Below, in pieces: positions 6,901 to 14,238 of a stretch of 21,373 nucleotides of DNA (its first letter is position 1; each line of letters starts with the position of its first letter). The notes beneath the pieces were generated by a model that saw nothing but the letters and a program-made list of their open reading frames with translations, had not been told where the DNA came from and did no database searches. The position numbers and the translations under genes were made by a program. Source of the DNA: a virus; IMG/VR virus record IMGVR_UViG_3300003324_000290, positions 1-21,373 of that record; one strand, given 5' to 3'.

Positions 6901-8226
6901 AACCTCATTAGTTGAGTCGACTCGCATGAGGAAGAATGCTTCCCAGTTGTTGAAGCTCTGGTTTCCCATGTCGACAAGCTGTACCCAAGCCTGGCTTCCG
7001 TAAAGCATGTATCTGTTGTCAGATGTTGCGCCTGAGTAGACTTGAGTTAAAGCTGGACTTGTTAGTACAAGGTTGCTTCCAGAGACTGAGTAGTTGTTGT
7101 AACCGTCCCAAAGTGATGTGTTGAAGGTATCAAATCCATCGCTAATCGTACTTACAAGCGGAGGTGGAGCTGTGAACGTCCAGCCAGTGTTTCCACTGAC
7201 GTTCGTTGAGTGTGTTCCTGCGTACCAAGCTGTCGGTCCGATTGCATGGTTGTCCTTGATTGAGAGGTAGTCTCCTGAGATGTATCCCTGGTTTGAGTAA
7301 AACTCAGCGTAGTTGCCAGCAAGGTTCGTGTTAATCGTAACCAAGTTGCCACTGGTTCCAGAGATAGTCGCAGGACCGTTAATGTTAAGCTTGAATCTGT
7401 TACCAGCGTGGACCGCACCGGTTGTCAGTGTTGTACCAGGCTCAAGCTCTAGAGCATTAACCGTGTTGTTTAAGTTGTAATCGCTTGTTCCAACATAGAT
7501 TGGAATGTTAAGAACACCGCTTCCTGCGTTGTGAAGCTTACCATATGTCTTATCAGCACCACCAAACGTCTTTGATGATGAGCCGTAGAATCGAATCGTT
7601 GCGCTTGCAGCAGACGTTGTTCTATTTGGGTTCGCGTCAAAGGCTGTCTGAATGTTAATTACAGAGGCACCAAGCGTCAACTGTCCAGCGTCATGGCTAA
7701 TACCGTCCCAAGCGTAAACATCGACGTTTTGCCCGTTCGTGTCGATGTGTCCTGAGTACAGTCTAACGCTTAATGGACTTGTAAGAGCGTCCTGGAATAC
7801 CCACTTTGTTCCTCGTGGAGTGTTTTCGTTGAACTTAATCTCAGTGTTGAACAGCGTACCATTCCATGTGATGTTCTTCGTTGAGTTTGAGTTGGTCTGC
7901 TCATAGAAAAACGGAGCTGCAACCGTGTTGCCACCAGTGAAGTAAATGTTGCTGTTACCGTAATATGTACCATGGACGAAGAACCTGAATGTGCTGTTAA
8001 TGCTAATTGTTGCGAAGTCATCTAGGTTTTGAGCTGAGAAGTTTCGAACGTTAACATCGTTTGAGCCAACTGTAATCGTAAACGTACCAGCACTTGAGTT
8101 CTGGTCAATAAATACGTCGTCTGCAGAAGTTGGGACACTAGCACCAGAGGCACCTCCACTAGTAGAGGACCATTTAGTTGTGCTAGTCCAGTTACCTGAA
8201 CCTCCGACCCAGTACCTATTGGCCAT
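3961..8226 (-). CDS. Large tail hub (Gp37-like) with beta-rich N-module and inserted lectin-like domains
   Basis: The protein has 1421 residues. Residues ~1-355 are a beta-rich module opening with RYWVGGSGNWTSTTKWS and ending TNVSGNTGW, common on phage tail and surface proteins. Residues ~360-540 form a ConA/laminin-G-like sandwich (FDTFN..LWDG...FFLMRVDSTNEVGFFVT). Residues ~546-579 hold two copies of SGTILFSG. Residues ~590-770 begin a siphovirus ReqiPepy6 Gp37-like hub domain. A second LamG-like domain (~775-950) and a third sandwich (~1093-1283) are inserted before the last hub segment (~1287-1393: RVTDQRVKLYESADIIVDSL ... LGELVGF). The C-terminus is a charged Gln/Glu-rich tail. It would form the tail tip and bind glycans or other surface polymers. 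ATG with GGGAG inside the end of the preceding gene. Confidence 0.8.
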   Translation of the reverse strand: MANRYWVGGSGNWTSTTKWSSTSGGASGASVPTSADDVFIDQNSSAGTFTITVGSNDVNVRNFSAQNLDDFATISINSTFRFFVHGTYYGNSNIYFTGGNTVAAPFFYEQTNSNSTKNITWNGTLFNTEIKFNENTPRGTKWVFQDALTSPLSVRLYSGHIDTNGQNVDVYAWDGISHDAGQLTLGASVINIQTAFDANPNRTTSAASATIRFYGSSSKTFGGADKTYGKLHNAGSGVLNIPIYVGTSDYNLNNTVNALELEPGTTLTTGAVHAGNRFKLNINGPATISGTSGNLVTINTNLAGNYAEFYSNQGYISGDYLSIKDNHAIGPTAWYAGTHSTNVSGNTGWTFTAPPPLVSTISDGFDTFNTSLWDGYNNYSVSGSNLVLTSPALTQVYSGATSDNRYMLYGSQAWVQLVDMGNQSFNNWEAFFLMRVDSTNEVGFFVTQNTIRAYKKVAGTRSDLSNVAYVPATHKFIRLRENGGILYWEYSSNFTTWNIFTSAAPPINLSSLTVEFSAGTWNNTDNSTSVSAKYDNFNISTRSGSISGTILFSGGADRPELDAYRDISGTILFSGSVNGSPLHVQNTFDRKIYSYKIYNPDTHAYLGEWTDVISELNISQEINSGGSAIEVTLARNSDSQFREFDVLADDTSDPFLTDSNNTILAETQTINAIGPGTNVDLNLDVVITAYYDDAPLEGVVVFTGYISRYVTQYGRDENTKVTLFSYGADMDNYVLESGGATRVSYESLDPGMILRNALDVFNADGGIPTYFHNDTALKLKGTGTSHAVSNSAHTLGLTNVNIFTFAAWVYPDSLGSRQTIYGCDNTAGLFQIEVGPTSEASQTNAVYVLINGTGVVVANNSLTAGAWNHIVYVRNGTGNNHTIYVNAVSKTLTAPGAVVNTTNFSSASSIRRIGGRTATSQKFKGKIDELMIFDSALNSTQVTALYNTNTRPATPKLWYKFDENNGFVVANSGSQTGANMTLTNGTFTDDIPANLVALQTETNTVENSNTVVTYAFNTNTILEVVKKCLELSPTDWFWYYDMATNYVHLHPRPSTPAHTFILGKHITELNLEKYIEDLTNVVYFTGGALNPFVQDVFSDIAGTDLSAHVGAIGATWTRHPNANATATYVITDSERVRPSGTGGVENVFIASGQSLSDDYSVHADYYQLSYTADFGIIGRVQPSALTFYMARIQPGSNQVQLYKCVAGSFTSLGTSAYADPGNGTTKHIELRMLANKISVVVAGTVVIDVTDNSIPSGRLSGFRSAAVLTDTTGLHIDNFYTVSDTNAATNIFRKYTDATSISDYRRGLQRVTDQRVKLYESADIIVDSLIDRYKDPRYRSQITISDKVYPIESIKLGELVGFTNFGNFVDDVTMQIVRIDYKPDSLTLSLDTLPPSVPKRLEDLKRNLQQEEQKENPTSPS
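6509..6591 (-). repeat. Two near-identical 20-bp direct repeats encoding SGTILFSG motifs
   Basis: Plus-strand positions 6509-6528 and 6572-6591 differ at a single base (AATAATATCGT then A or T, then CCTGATAT). They lie 63 bp apart, in frame, inside the tail hub gene. They encode two copies of the ISGTILFSG segment with a 21-residue period, between the first lectin-like domain and the hub domain. They look like a linker duplication. Confidence 0.8.
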
Positions 8227-8231
8227 TTAGA

Positions 8232-8600
8232 TTAGCTCCCGCCGAGGTTGATAACTATGTCACCCGGACTAAAAATTACATTGTCACCTGTTTCTGAGAC
8301 CACGTTGCTTGTTAAAGCACCATAGACTCGGAGTGTTCCACCAGTCGACGCTGTCCTGATTCCCCAGTGGGTAATGGTTCCACCTGGTACACCAGTAAAC
8401 GTGATGGTTGCGTTATTGCTCATTGAGCTTCCTGACGGCGCTCCGAACGTTATCGCTTGACGAGCGTACAGTCCGCCTGAAACCTCTGTTCCAGTATCAG
8501 CTGCTGTAGGGTTTGAAGTATACAGAGCAAGGTACGGAGTACCAGCCGTGATGTCTCCAAAGATTGTCGTCATGAATGCGTTTGATGGAAATGTACTCAT
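8232..8600 (-). CDS. Gp80-like small tail fiber protein
   Basis: This 122-residue protein has the full pattern of the small phage tail-fiber family found in many actinophages. The elements are YLALYTSNPTAADTGTEVSG, GLYARQAITFGAPSGSSMSN, then TITHWGIRTASTGGTLRVYGAL and a final D(I/L)VI.LGG strand. The usual form is LALFTSDP..TEVSGG-YARQ-VTFGA..THFGIF-A..G.LLAYGAL. It is short, without fiber repeats, and lies between the Dit and hub genes. It has a clean AAGGAG site seven bases before the ATG. It is probably a baseplate or tip component. Confidence 0.75.
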   Translation of the reverse strand: MSTFPSNAFMTTIFGDITAGTPYLALYTSNPTAADTGTEVSGGLYARQAITFGAPSGSSMSNNATITFTGVPGGTITHWGIRTASTGGTLRVYGALTSNVVSETGDNVIFSPGDIVINLGGS

Positions 8601-8609
8601 GTTTTCTCC

Positions 8610-9377
8610 TTAAGCGTATTGCTTGTTGTAAGTTATGTTAATCGAAACGTTACGGGTCGTGAAGTCGTCAATGTACTGGAACGACCTAGCTCCTGGGAAG
8701 AAGCTTGGGAACGTTCCTTGATAATCAACAGCAACAGCGTTTACCGTAAGCACCCGGTTTGCGGAATCGACCACGAGCACATCGCCTGCTGACCAGGTCC
8801 TTGTGACTCGTATACCTTGACCGTTTGCACCGTTCAGTAAGCTAATCGTCTTCGTAGTGAATCCAGAACCGGATGTAATTGTAATCGTAAAGTATGGTTC
8901 TGCCTTAAAGCTTCCTTCAATGTTAAGAAGCCAGGTGTTGGTAACGAGAGTGTTTGTAACGTTGAGCAGTGTATCAGTCGCGGTAGCTGCTCCGATTGGG
9001 TTAGAGCATAGGAACGTGAGCGTGAACTTCAAGGTCTTTCCAAAGTACTGCTTCTCAATTCCTTGGAGCGTTCCTGTGTACTCGACGTTTTCACCGCCTT
9101 GCTCAATCATCAACACGCCTTCGTTGACCTGGACGACACCTTTTAAGCGGTCAAAGTTTTGGTCAATCTCTTGCTTGGTCGCTCCACCGACGCCGCCGTA
9201 GATGTAGACAGGCTTGTCCTTGTACTCAGCTGACGTCAGAATTGACTTGTCTGCTCTCGCAATCTTATTGCTCTTCAACTCACGACTTGGCATGTTCGAG
9301 AAGTCATGGTTATAGATTCTCACGCCCTGTAGACTTGAGAGGTTGAAGTTATTGAAATATACTGGTGTGTTATACAT
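8610..9377 (-). CDS. Distal tail protein (Dit)
   Basis: This 255-residue protein follows the tape measure gene and overlaps it by 8 nt (ATGTATAA). The N-terminal region (YFNNFNLSSLQGVRIYNHDF and the DRLKGVV segment) and the middle strand LKFTLTFLCSNPIGAATATD match the sipho_tail/Dit family. In that family the N-domain forms the hexameric hub ring at the tail tip. The C-terminal half is a galectin-like beta sandwich (YFTITITSGSGFTTKTISL and further strands). It joins the tail tube to the hub and carries baseplate parts. Confidence 0.78.
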   Translation of the reverse strand: MYNTPVYFNNFNLSSLQGVRIYNHDFSNMPSRELKSNKIARADKSILTSAEYKDKPVYIYGGVGGATKQEIDQNFDRLKGVVQVNEGVLMIEQGGENVEYTGTLQGIEKQYFGKTLKFTLTFLCSNPIGAATATDTLLNVTNTLVTNTWLLNIEGSFKAEPYFTITITSGSGFTTKTISLLNGANGQGIRVTRTWSAGDVLVVDSANRVLTVNAVAVDYQGTFPSFFPGARSFQYIDDFTTRNVSINITYNKQYA

Positions 9378-12021
9378 TGTTCCCTGCCACTAATCCTGCT
9401 CGGCCAATTTCATCTTGGCGTGTAAGCTTGTTAAGCCATGCGTCACCGTCGACTTCATTGCCTATATTTATTGTACCAATGTGGTTGATGACTGGACTGG
9501 TTGCTCCACCTGTGATGTCCTCTTGTCCAACGACTGGTGTCATTGTTGCTTGAAGGTCTGCTCCACCAAGGCTTGTCAGCGCGTTCTGAACAACCTTTTG
9601 ATTGTCCTCGATTCCCATTGCCATACCCTCCATGACGCTCTTACCGTAACCGGCCATAACGCTTGATGGTGAGTGGATTCCAAGAAGACCCTTAACCTTA
9701 TCCTTGACAGTGTTTGCAACTGAAGCAGCCGCGTCACCGACTGCACCGACCATGTGCTTGATTCCGTTAATGAGACCTTGGACGATTGCCTTACCGGTCT
9801 CAAACAACCAGCTCGCAGCGCCACTGAAGAACTTACCGATTTGGTCAGCTGCTGCCTTGATTGCGTCCCAGACCATGTGAGCGACTGCTGAGATACCTGA
9901 GACAAGTCCTCGAATGATGTCCTTACCTCTCTCGAGCAGCCAGTTAAACGCTGGCCTGAAGAAGTCGATGATTCTTCCGACGATTCCACTAATTACAGCA
10001 TAGATTTGGTTCCAGATTCCACTAATGAAGTTCCAGACCGCTGTGAATACGTTGACGATTAAGTCCTTGTAGAAGTTGAAAGCATTAACGAGGCGCTCCC
10101 AGATGAATCCTAGGACACTTGAAATTACTCCGTATATTGCATTCCAAACCGTTTGAACAACGTTCCAGATGAACCCGAGAACAGTCGAGATGATGTTCCA
10201 CCAGAAGGTTACCGCGTTAACGATTGCGTCCTTTATGAATTGAAGCACCGTTAGTATCACAATTAGAATGCTACCGAAGACAATGATGAACAAGTTCTTG
10301 ATGAAGTCAAGGATTGGCTTTAAGACGTTCCAAATTGCTGTAAATACTGTCACGGTCACACTGTAGATGAATTGCCACGCGGTCACGACAGCGTTCTTAA
10401 TTGTTCCTGCAACGTCAGCGATTGCTCCTCCAACTGTTGAGAAGACATCTCCTAACCACGACATGATTGCTCCGAAGTTCTTGATAAGTAGAACAATTGG
10501 AGCGATGATTGCGATAAGCGGAGCGAACGCTACCAAGAAGCCTATCTTGACAATCTTGATAAACCCTTGAATGTGGTCAGCGACGAATCCAAGGACAATG
10601 CTTAGCAGCTTCAATCCAGCGACGAACGCTAAGATTGGAGCCACTATCGGAAGGATAACAGGAAGCAGCGCAACACCAAGCGCGATTGCGAACGCTTTGA
10701 TATGCTTCGTTACGAACTGGAAGACAGGAGCGAGCTGCTCACCGATTGCTTTTGCGATTGTTGTAATACTGTCCCAAAGGTCCTTAAAGATGTTGACTAC
10801 CGGTTCGATGACTGGCTTCAGATTCTCGAATGCCTTAGTCAAGATTCCAAACTTAAGCTGTAAGAATACAAGTCCGCCGACGAGAGCGACGATAGCAATA
10901 CCGATTGCAACGAACGGGTTAAGAGCAGACACAGCGTTGAACGCTGCCATGGCTCCTGTTCCCGCCTTGATTGCTTTCACGAATTGAATCACGCCAACGA
11001 CTGATTTTGCGATATTGACACCGATAACCGCCACCTTAAGGGCGACGAATCCAGCAGCGAGTCCTGCTATTGCAGCACCGATAGTTCCGAAGTTGTCGAT
11101 AACTAGACTTGCCCAGCGCTTAATCTGCTCTGTGTTGCTGTTTAACCAGTCGAGTAGTGCTTGAGCTGCGTTCTTAAGCTTCTCGAAGATTGAACCTTTC
11201 GCGATGTCTCCAGATTCAGAGATACCAAGAACAGACCGAGTTACTCGGCCGATTTGGTCTTGGATGTTACTCATAACACCGCCGAAGGTGTGAGACTGCT
11301 TCTCCATTAGGTTGAAGAATCGTCCACCCTCACCAGTCATTCCCTGGAGAGCCTTGCGAACGTCCTCGAAGCTAATCTGACCCTCTTCGCTCATCTTGGT
11401 AATCTCTTCTTTTGTCTTACCAAGTGTCTTGGCCAGCTCAGCTACAAGTGGAACACCAGCTTCAGTGAACTGCCTGATTTCCTGACCAGCTAACTTACCC
11501 TTTGTGGCCACCTGACCGAAGGCTAGCGTCAAGAATGGTAGCTTATCACGTCCTACACCTGCAGAGATGTCCCCTAGCGCCTTTAGGTCAGGTAAGATGT
11601 TCTCTGCACTAATACCATAGGCAAGGAGCTGTTTCGCGCCAGTTACGACCTCAGGTAGGGTGAATGGAGTCTTGATAGCGAAGTCAGATAGGTTCTGCAT
11701 CATCTTTCGAGCAGCCTCTGATGAACCAAGCATTGTATCGAATGCGATTCTTGACTGTTCGAAGTCGCTTGCAGTTTTCACAGCAAAAAAGCCAGCAGCG
11801 CCCGCGACTAGACCGAGGGTAATGCCGACCTTCTTAATTGTATTAGCGACGGAGTTGAATCCGTCTTCCATGTTATTCAAAAGCTTCTTGGCGTCTATGC
11901 TGTTAAGCGTAGTACCAAGGGCCTTCGCCTCAGCCGAAGCTTTTGCAACTCCAGCAGTGAACTTCTGGTCATTGACGTCGAAGTCCCATACGACTGAACC
12001 ACCTTGAATTGAACTAGCCAT
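9370..12021 (-). CDS. Tape measure protein
   Basis: This 883-residue protein is the tail length ruler. Residues ~85-265 contain a clear tape-measure core: a SDFEQSRIAFDTMLGSSEAA helix, AIKTPFTLPEVVTGAKQLLA and GQVATKGKLAGQEIRQFTEA. A long hydrophobic region at ~310-700 holds many potential membrane helices, fitting the role of these proteins in crossing the host membrane during DNA injection. Within ~545-700, Trp and Phe recur about every 11 residues. One 22-residue block (IS(T/S)VLGFIW) is repeated in tandem at ~611-654. The C-terminal part has GIHSPSSVMAGYGKSVMEGM, which is widespread in this family. At about 0.15 nm per residue the tail would be near 130 nm (inference). ATG with AGAGGAG; overlaps both neighbours by 8 nt. 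Confidence 0.92.
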   Translation of the reverse strand: MASSIQGGSVVWDFDVNDQKFTAGVAKASAEAKALGTTLNSIDAKKLLNNMEDGFNSVANTIKKVGITLGLVAGAAGFFAVKTASDFEQSRIAFDTMLGSSEAARKMMQNLSDFAIKTPFTLPEVVTGAKQLLAYGISAENILPDLKALGDISAGVGRDKLPFLTLAFGQVATKGKLAGQEIRQFTEAGVPLVAELAKTLGKTKEEITKMSEEGQISFEDVRKALQGMTGEGGRFFNLMEKQSHTFGGVMSNIQDQIGRVTRSVLGISESGDIAKGSIFEKLKNAAQALLDWLNSNTEQIKRWASLVIDNFGTIGAAIAGLAAGFVALKVAVIGVNIAKSVVGVIQFVKAIKAGTGAMAAFNAVSALNPFVAIGIAIVALVGGLVFLQLKFGILTKAFENLKPVIEPVVNIFKDLWDSITTIAKAIGEQLAPVFQFVTKHIKAFAIALGVALLPVILPIVAPILAFVAGLKLLSIVLGFVADHIQGFIKIVKIGFLVAFAPLIAIIAPIVLLIKNFGAIMSWLGDVFSTVGGAIADVAGTIKNAVVTAWQFIYSVTVTVFTAIWNVLKPILDFIKNLFIIVFGSILIVILTVLQFIKDAIVNAVTFWWNIISTVLGFIWNVVQTVWNAIYGVISSVLGFIWERLVNAFNFYKDLIVNVFTAVWNFISGIWNQIYAVISGIVGRIIDFFRPAFNWLLERGKDIIRGLVSGISAVAHMVWDAIKAAADQIGKFFSGAASWLFETGKAIVQGLINGIKHMVGAVGDAAASVANTVKDKVKGLLGIHSPSSVMAGYGKSVMEGMAMGIEDNQKVVQNALTSLGGADLQATMTPVVGQEDITGGATSPVINHIGTINIGNEVDGDAWLNKLTRQDEIGRAGLVAGNNV

Positions 12022-12292
12022 CTTTGGCTCCTCTTTCGTATCGCTTTAGTAGCTTTTTGACACCTTGGCCTTTTTTGGTATGCGGTGCGGCTGCTATTTG
12101 CGTCAGATTGAGGTACCTTTCGGAGTCCTTCTTCCTAGCGGTTTTTAGCAGCAGTACTACGTCCCTTGCTGGAAGTCTGCGCGCGGCAGCTAACGTGTAC
12201 TGTGGGTAGTAGTAACACAGCTCTGCTAGCAGCGCACGCGCATTAAGCTTCTTGGACTGAGATACAACTTTCTGTACCTCTATCCGAGCCAT
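12014..12292 (-). CDS. Second tail assembly chaperone gene (T-like), separate start
   Basis: This 92-residue, very basic and helical protein (SKKLNARALLAELCYYYPQY, then a Lys/Arg-rich C-terminus) lies between the G-like chaperone and the tape measure, the place of the 'T' half in G/GT chaperone pairs. In many siphoviruses T is made only by -1 frameshifting. Here it has its own ATG and a GGAG site nine bases upstream in the end of the G gene. A TAG in its frame at 12301-12299 blocks upstream extension. Its frame is offset so that a -1 slip from G would not enter it. It overlaps the tape measure start by 8 nt. Role by position. Confidence 0.65.
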   Translation of the reverse strand: MARIEVQKVVSQSKKLNARALLAELCYYYPQYTLAAARRLPARDVVLLLKTARKKDSERYLNLTQIAAAPHTKKGQGVKKLLKRYERGAKDG

Positions 12293-12293
12293 G

Positions 12294-12569
12294 TTACTCT
12301 ACTCCAAACTCAGCTTTCACCATTTCTGAGAATGCTTTTATGACTTTAACGTTCGCTTTGCGAATCACGTCCTTAAACGGCGGTGCGTCAGCACTCTCAG
12401 GCTTTAGGAACGCGTAAATCGCGTCGGTTTGTTCCTGGTCTGTCTTTAGGCCTTGGATTTTTTCAATGTCCTCGACTGTTGGATAGACTAGTTTGTAGGT
12501 GTGACCACCCATCTTGACGGTTGGACCGTCTTGCTCACTGATTTCGTCAAAGTTGTAATCTTTGCTCAT
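12294..12569 (-). CDS. Tail assembly chaperone (G-like)
   Basis: This 91-residue protein, of the type 'DYNFDEI...VKMGGHTYKLVYPTVEDIEKIQGL', lies between the tail tube and tape measure genes. The segment GHTYKLVYPTVEDIEKI followed by a small helical C-terminal half is typical of tail assembly chaperones in Gram-positive siphoviruses. It would coat the tape measure protein during tail polymerisation. ATG start with AGGAG about nine bases upstream. Its stop is one base before the next gene's ATG. See the next gene for the absence of a frameshift arrangement. Confidence 0.7.
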   Translation of the reverse strand: MSKDYNFDEISEQDGPTVKMGGHTYKLVYPTVEDIEKIQGLKTDQEQTDAIYAFLKPESADAPPFKDVIRKANVKVIKAFSEMVKAEFGVE

Positions 12570-12597
12570 GGGGCAATGCTCCTGTTATAGGTTAATG

Positions 12598-13104
12598 TTA
12601 GCTAGCTACTGCTATTGTACCTTCCTTGAAGAACTGTACGTTTGCTTCGCCTTGTGCAGGCTCACCGATGAATTGAACTGCAACTTTTCGAATCTTGTCG
12701 TCGAACTCGATGCTGTCAATCTTTGTGCGAGCATTTACAAGTCGGTAGACTTGGCCTGGGTTACCGCAACTTACGATGTCCAGGTCATTGTAGACCGGGT
12801 CGTCATCGCAAGAAAGTGCAGCAACGTCGATGGCGCCGTCACTGTCAGTTACAGTCTCACCGGTACTCATCGTACCACCGTTTGCAACGTGGTACTGAGG
12901 TAGTACAGCGGCGAGTGCTGCAACGTCAGAAGCAAGCAGGGTCAAGGTTACTGTGGCCTTAATTGGCCCGTCGAGCTGGTAAGTGTTGTGCTGCACAGTT
13001 GTGTAGTCTTCGCTGTCCTGCTCGAACTCGTTCTCGATTTCTTCAACATTTGATAGGGTGTTTGCTCCCCAAGTGATGTCGAAGGGTCCTCTTACTAATG
13101 CCAT
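12598..13104 (-). CDS. Major tail (tube) protein
   Basis: This 168-residue protein begins MALVRGPFDITWGANTLSNV and continues into an acidic segment and YTTVQHNTYQLDGPIKATVT. This is the pattern of siphovirus tail tube proteins, in which a short N-terminal strand leads into a beta-sandwich ring subunit. A Cys pair in the middle (SCDDDPVYN and VSCGN) is worth noting. It is the gene expected before the tail-assembly chaperones and tape measure, and it has a strong AAGGAG site. No extra Ig domain is present. It would form the hexameric tube rings through which DNA passes. Confidence 0.72.
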   Translation of the reverse strand: MALVRGPFDITWGANTLSNVEEIENEFEQDSEDYTTVQHNTYQLDGPIKATVTLTLLASDVAALAAVLPQYHVANGGTMSTGETVTDSDGAIDVAALSCDDDPVYNDLDIVSCGNPGQVYRLVNARTKIDSIEFDDKIRKVAVQFIGEPAQGEANVQFFKEGTIAVAS

Positions 13105-13107
13105 TTC

Positions 13108-13509
13108 CTAGCACTCCTTATAGATAGTTAATGTTGCTTGAAGCAGACCGACCTTCCTGTCTTCACCGTCTAAATCGTTGTCGATTGGAAAAGTGGTTGC
13201 TTCAATGTCCACAGTATCAAACCCGTCAAGCTGTGTGCAACCGTCACAGTTAAGGTCTTCTTCAAGTTGGAACATTGCTTGCTCTAACTCTCGGTAGTTG
13301 CGGTTCCGTGAGTATACTTGAAAGATGTATGCCTTCGTCAGCTCTCCCGTTTTGTTCTTGCGAACTGGAGCGCCACCTGATGGAACAATCCACCAGAGTT
13401 TGTCTGGGACTTCGTTTGAACTAGGTGCTTCGCCAATCCAAAGGTCTTGCCCAAGTGTGCCAATACCGAGCGATTGGAGATATGTTGCGAATGAAGCTGC
13501 TACTGTCAT
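13108..13509 (-). CDS. Tail terminator / tail completion protein
   Basis: This 133-residue protein begins with a helix (SFATYLQSLGIGTLGQDLWI). It is followed by LWWIVPSGGAP, a YIFQVYSRNRNYRELEQAMF strand-helix segment and a beta C-terminus that describes small deviations (ATLTIYKEC). This matches the usual size and pattern of tail terminators, often annotated as minor capsid proteins, which form a ring at the top of the tail tube. It lies directly before the major tail protein gene, as expected. Its last codons (AAG GAG TGC TAG) contain the AAGGAG ribosome-binding site of the tail tube gene. Confidence 0.65.
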   Translation of the reverse strand: MTVAASFATYLQSLGIGTLGQDLWIGEAPSSNEVPDKLWWIVPSGGAPVRKNKTGELTKAYIFQVYSRNRNYRELEQAMFQLEEDLNCDGCTQLDGFDTVDIEATTFPIDNDLDGEDRKVGLLQATLTIYKEC

Positions 13510-13862
13510 GTTGTCAATCCTGCTCTCTTCATTGTTTGAGGTGCCATTGCTATGGCCGACTTAACTGCTCTCTCTGCGTAGTGCGGTCCTGTACCAGGTG
13601 TCGTGTATCGTCTGACTGGTGCGTGAGTCGGGCCCACGAATCCAGCTTCCTGAGGAGCAGCGTATTGTTTTCTCCACTCAATCCTACCATGCTTTCCAAG
13701 TACTTGCTTGAGAACGTCGTCTCGAAGGTGTCCTTGGTCCTTTGGCGTGACTGGGCGCGCAAATCTATGTACGTCTTCGATAAGGAACCGCAAAAACAAG
13801 CTAGTCGCTGAGTCTACTCTCAGCTTAACTATTGCTGAATTGTCGGTTACCTTAACTGACAT
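13506..13862 (-). CDS. HK97 gp10-like neck / minor capsid protein
   Basis: This 118-residue protein carries the recognisable family pattern of HK97 gp10-like or 'minor capsid' neck proteins. The elements are a helical N-terminal region, ARPVTPKDQGHLRDDVLKQV, a YAAPQEAGF strand, and YTTPGTGPHYAERAVKSAI near the C-terminus. In known phages this protein lies between the head closure protein and the tail terminator and helps join or complete the tail. ATG start with GGAG seven bases upstream, inside the preceding gene. It ends with TGA overlapping the next ATG (ATGA), so the two are probably translated together. Confidence 0.72.
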   Translation of the reverse strand: MSVKVTDNSAIVKLRVDSATSLFLRFLIEDVHRFARPVTPKDQGHLRDDVLKQVLGKHGRIEWRKQYAAPQEAGFVGPTHAPVRRYTTPGTGPHYAERAVKSAIAMAPQTMKRAGLTT

Positions 13863-14238
13863 AGTTTATCTCCGTTGTTTTCTTAAGCGAGCACTGGATG
13901 TTGTCGATTTGGTTGTCGAGTAGCTTATCCTCTCCAACAATGACGCTCTCTATCCGGTACCAAGCATCTCCTTCGTCCTCTCCAAACTTGTTGTAGATTA
14001 GGAGCATTCCCTCGAGGCGATTGTAGTTGTCTAAGACAAAATCATTCTCGGGGTCTAGGTAGACTTGAGCGTCGGACGTCACTCCAGACTGGTTTTGACC
14101 GTGGACCCAACCTGTGTTAGCTAGGAAAAGGGCGTTTACGTCAACCAGTTCGTCGATGACCTCTGTAGCGTAACCATCGCTGGAACGCTTAACTTTCACC
14201 AACTGGACTGTGTCCTTGTAATCTAATTCGACACTCAT
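13852..14238 (-). CDS. Head closure / head-tail stopper protein
   Basis: This 128-residue, mainly beta protein sits between the adaptor and an HK97 gp10-like gene, where siphoviruses encode the stopper that seals the filled head. The sequence contains GYATEVIDELVDVNALFLA, then a VYLDPENDF strand-turn and an AWYRIESVIVGEDKLL strand, the pattern of short SPP1 gp16-like closure proteins. It starts at an ATG that overlaps the stop of the adaptor (ATGA). There is only a weak ribosome-binding site, so translation is probably coupled. It overlaps the next gene by 11 nt. Assignment rests mostly on gene order and size. Confidence 0.6.
   Translation of the reverse strand: MSVELDYKDTVQLVKVKRSSDGYATEVIDELVDVNALFLANTGWVHGQNQSGVTSDAQVYLDPENDFVLDNYNRLEGMLLIYNKFGEDEGDAWYRIESVIVGEDKLLDNQIDNIQCSLKKTTEINYVS

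Noticed and set aside
12294-12569. Programmed -1 frameshift joining the two tail chaperone genes
   Set aside because: The second frame is not the -1 frame of the first, and a TAG three codons before its ATG leaves no overlap in which to shift.
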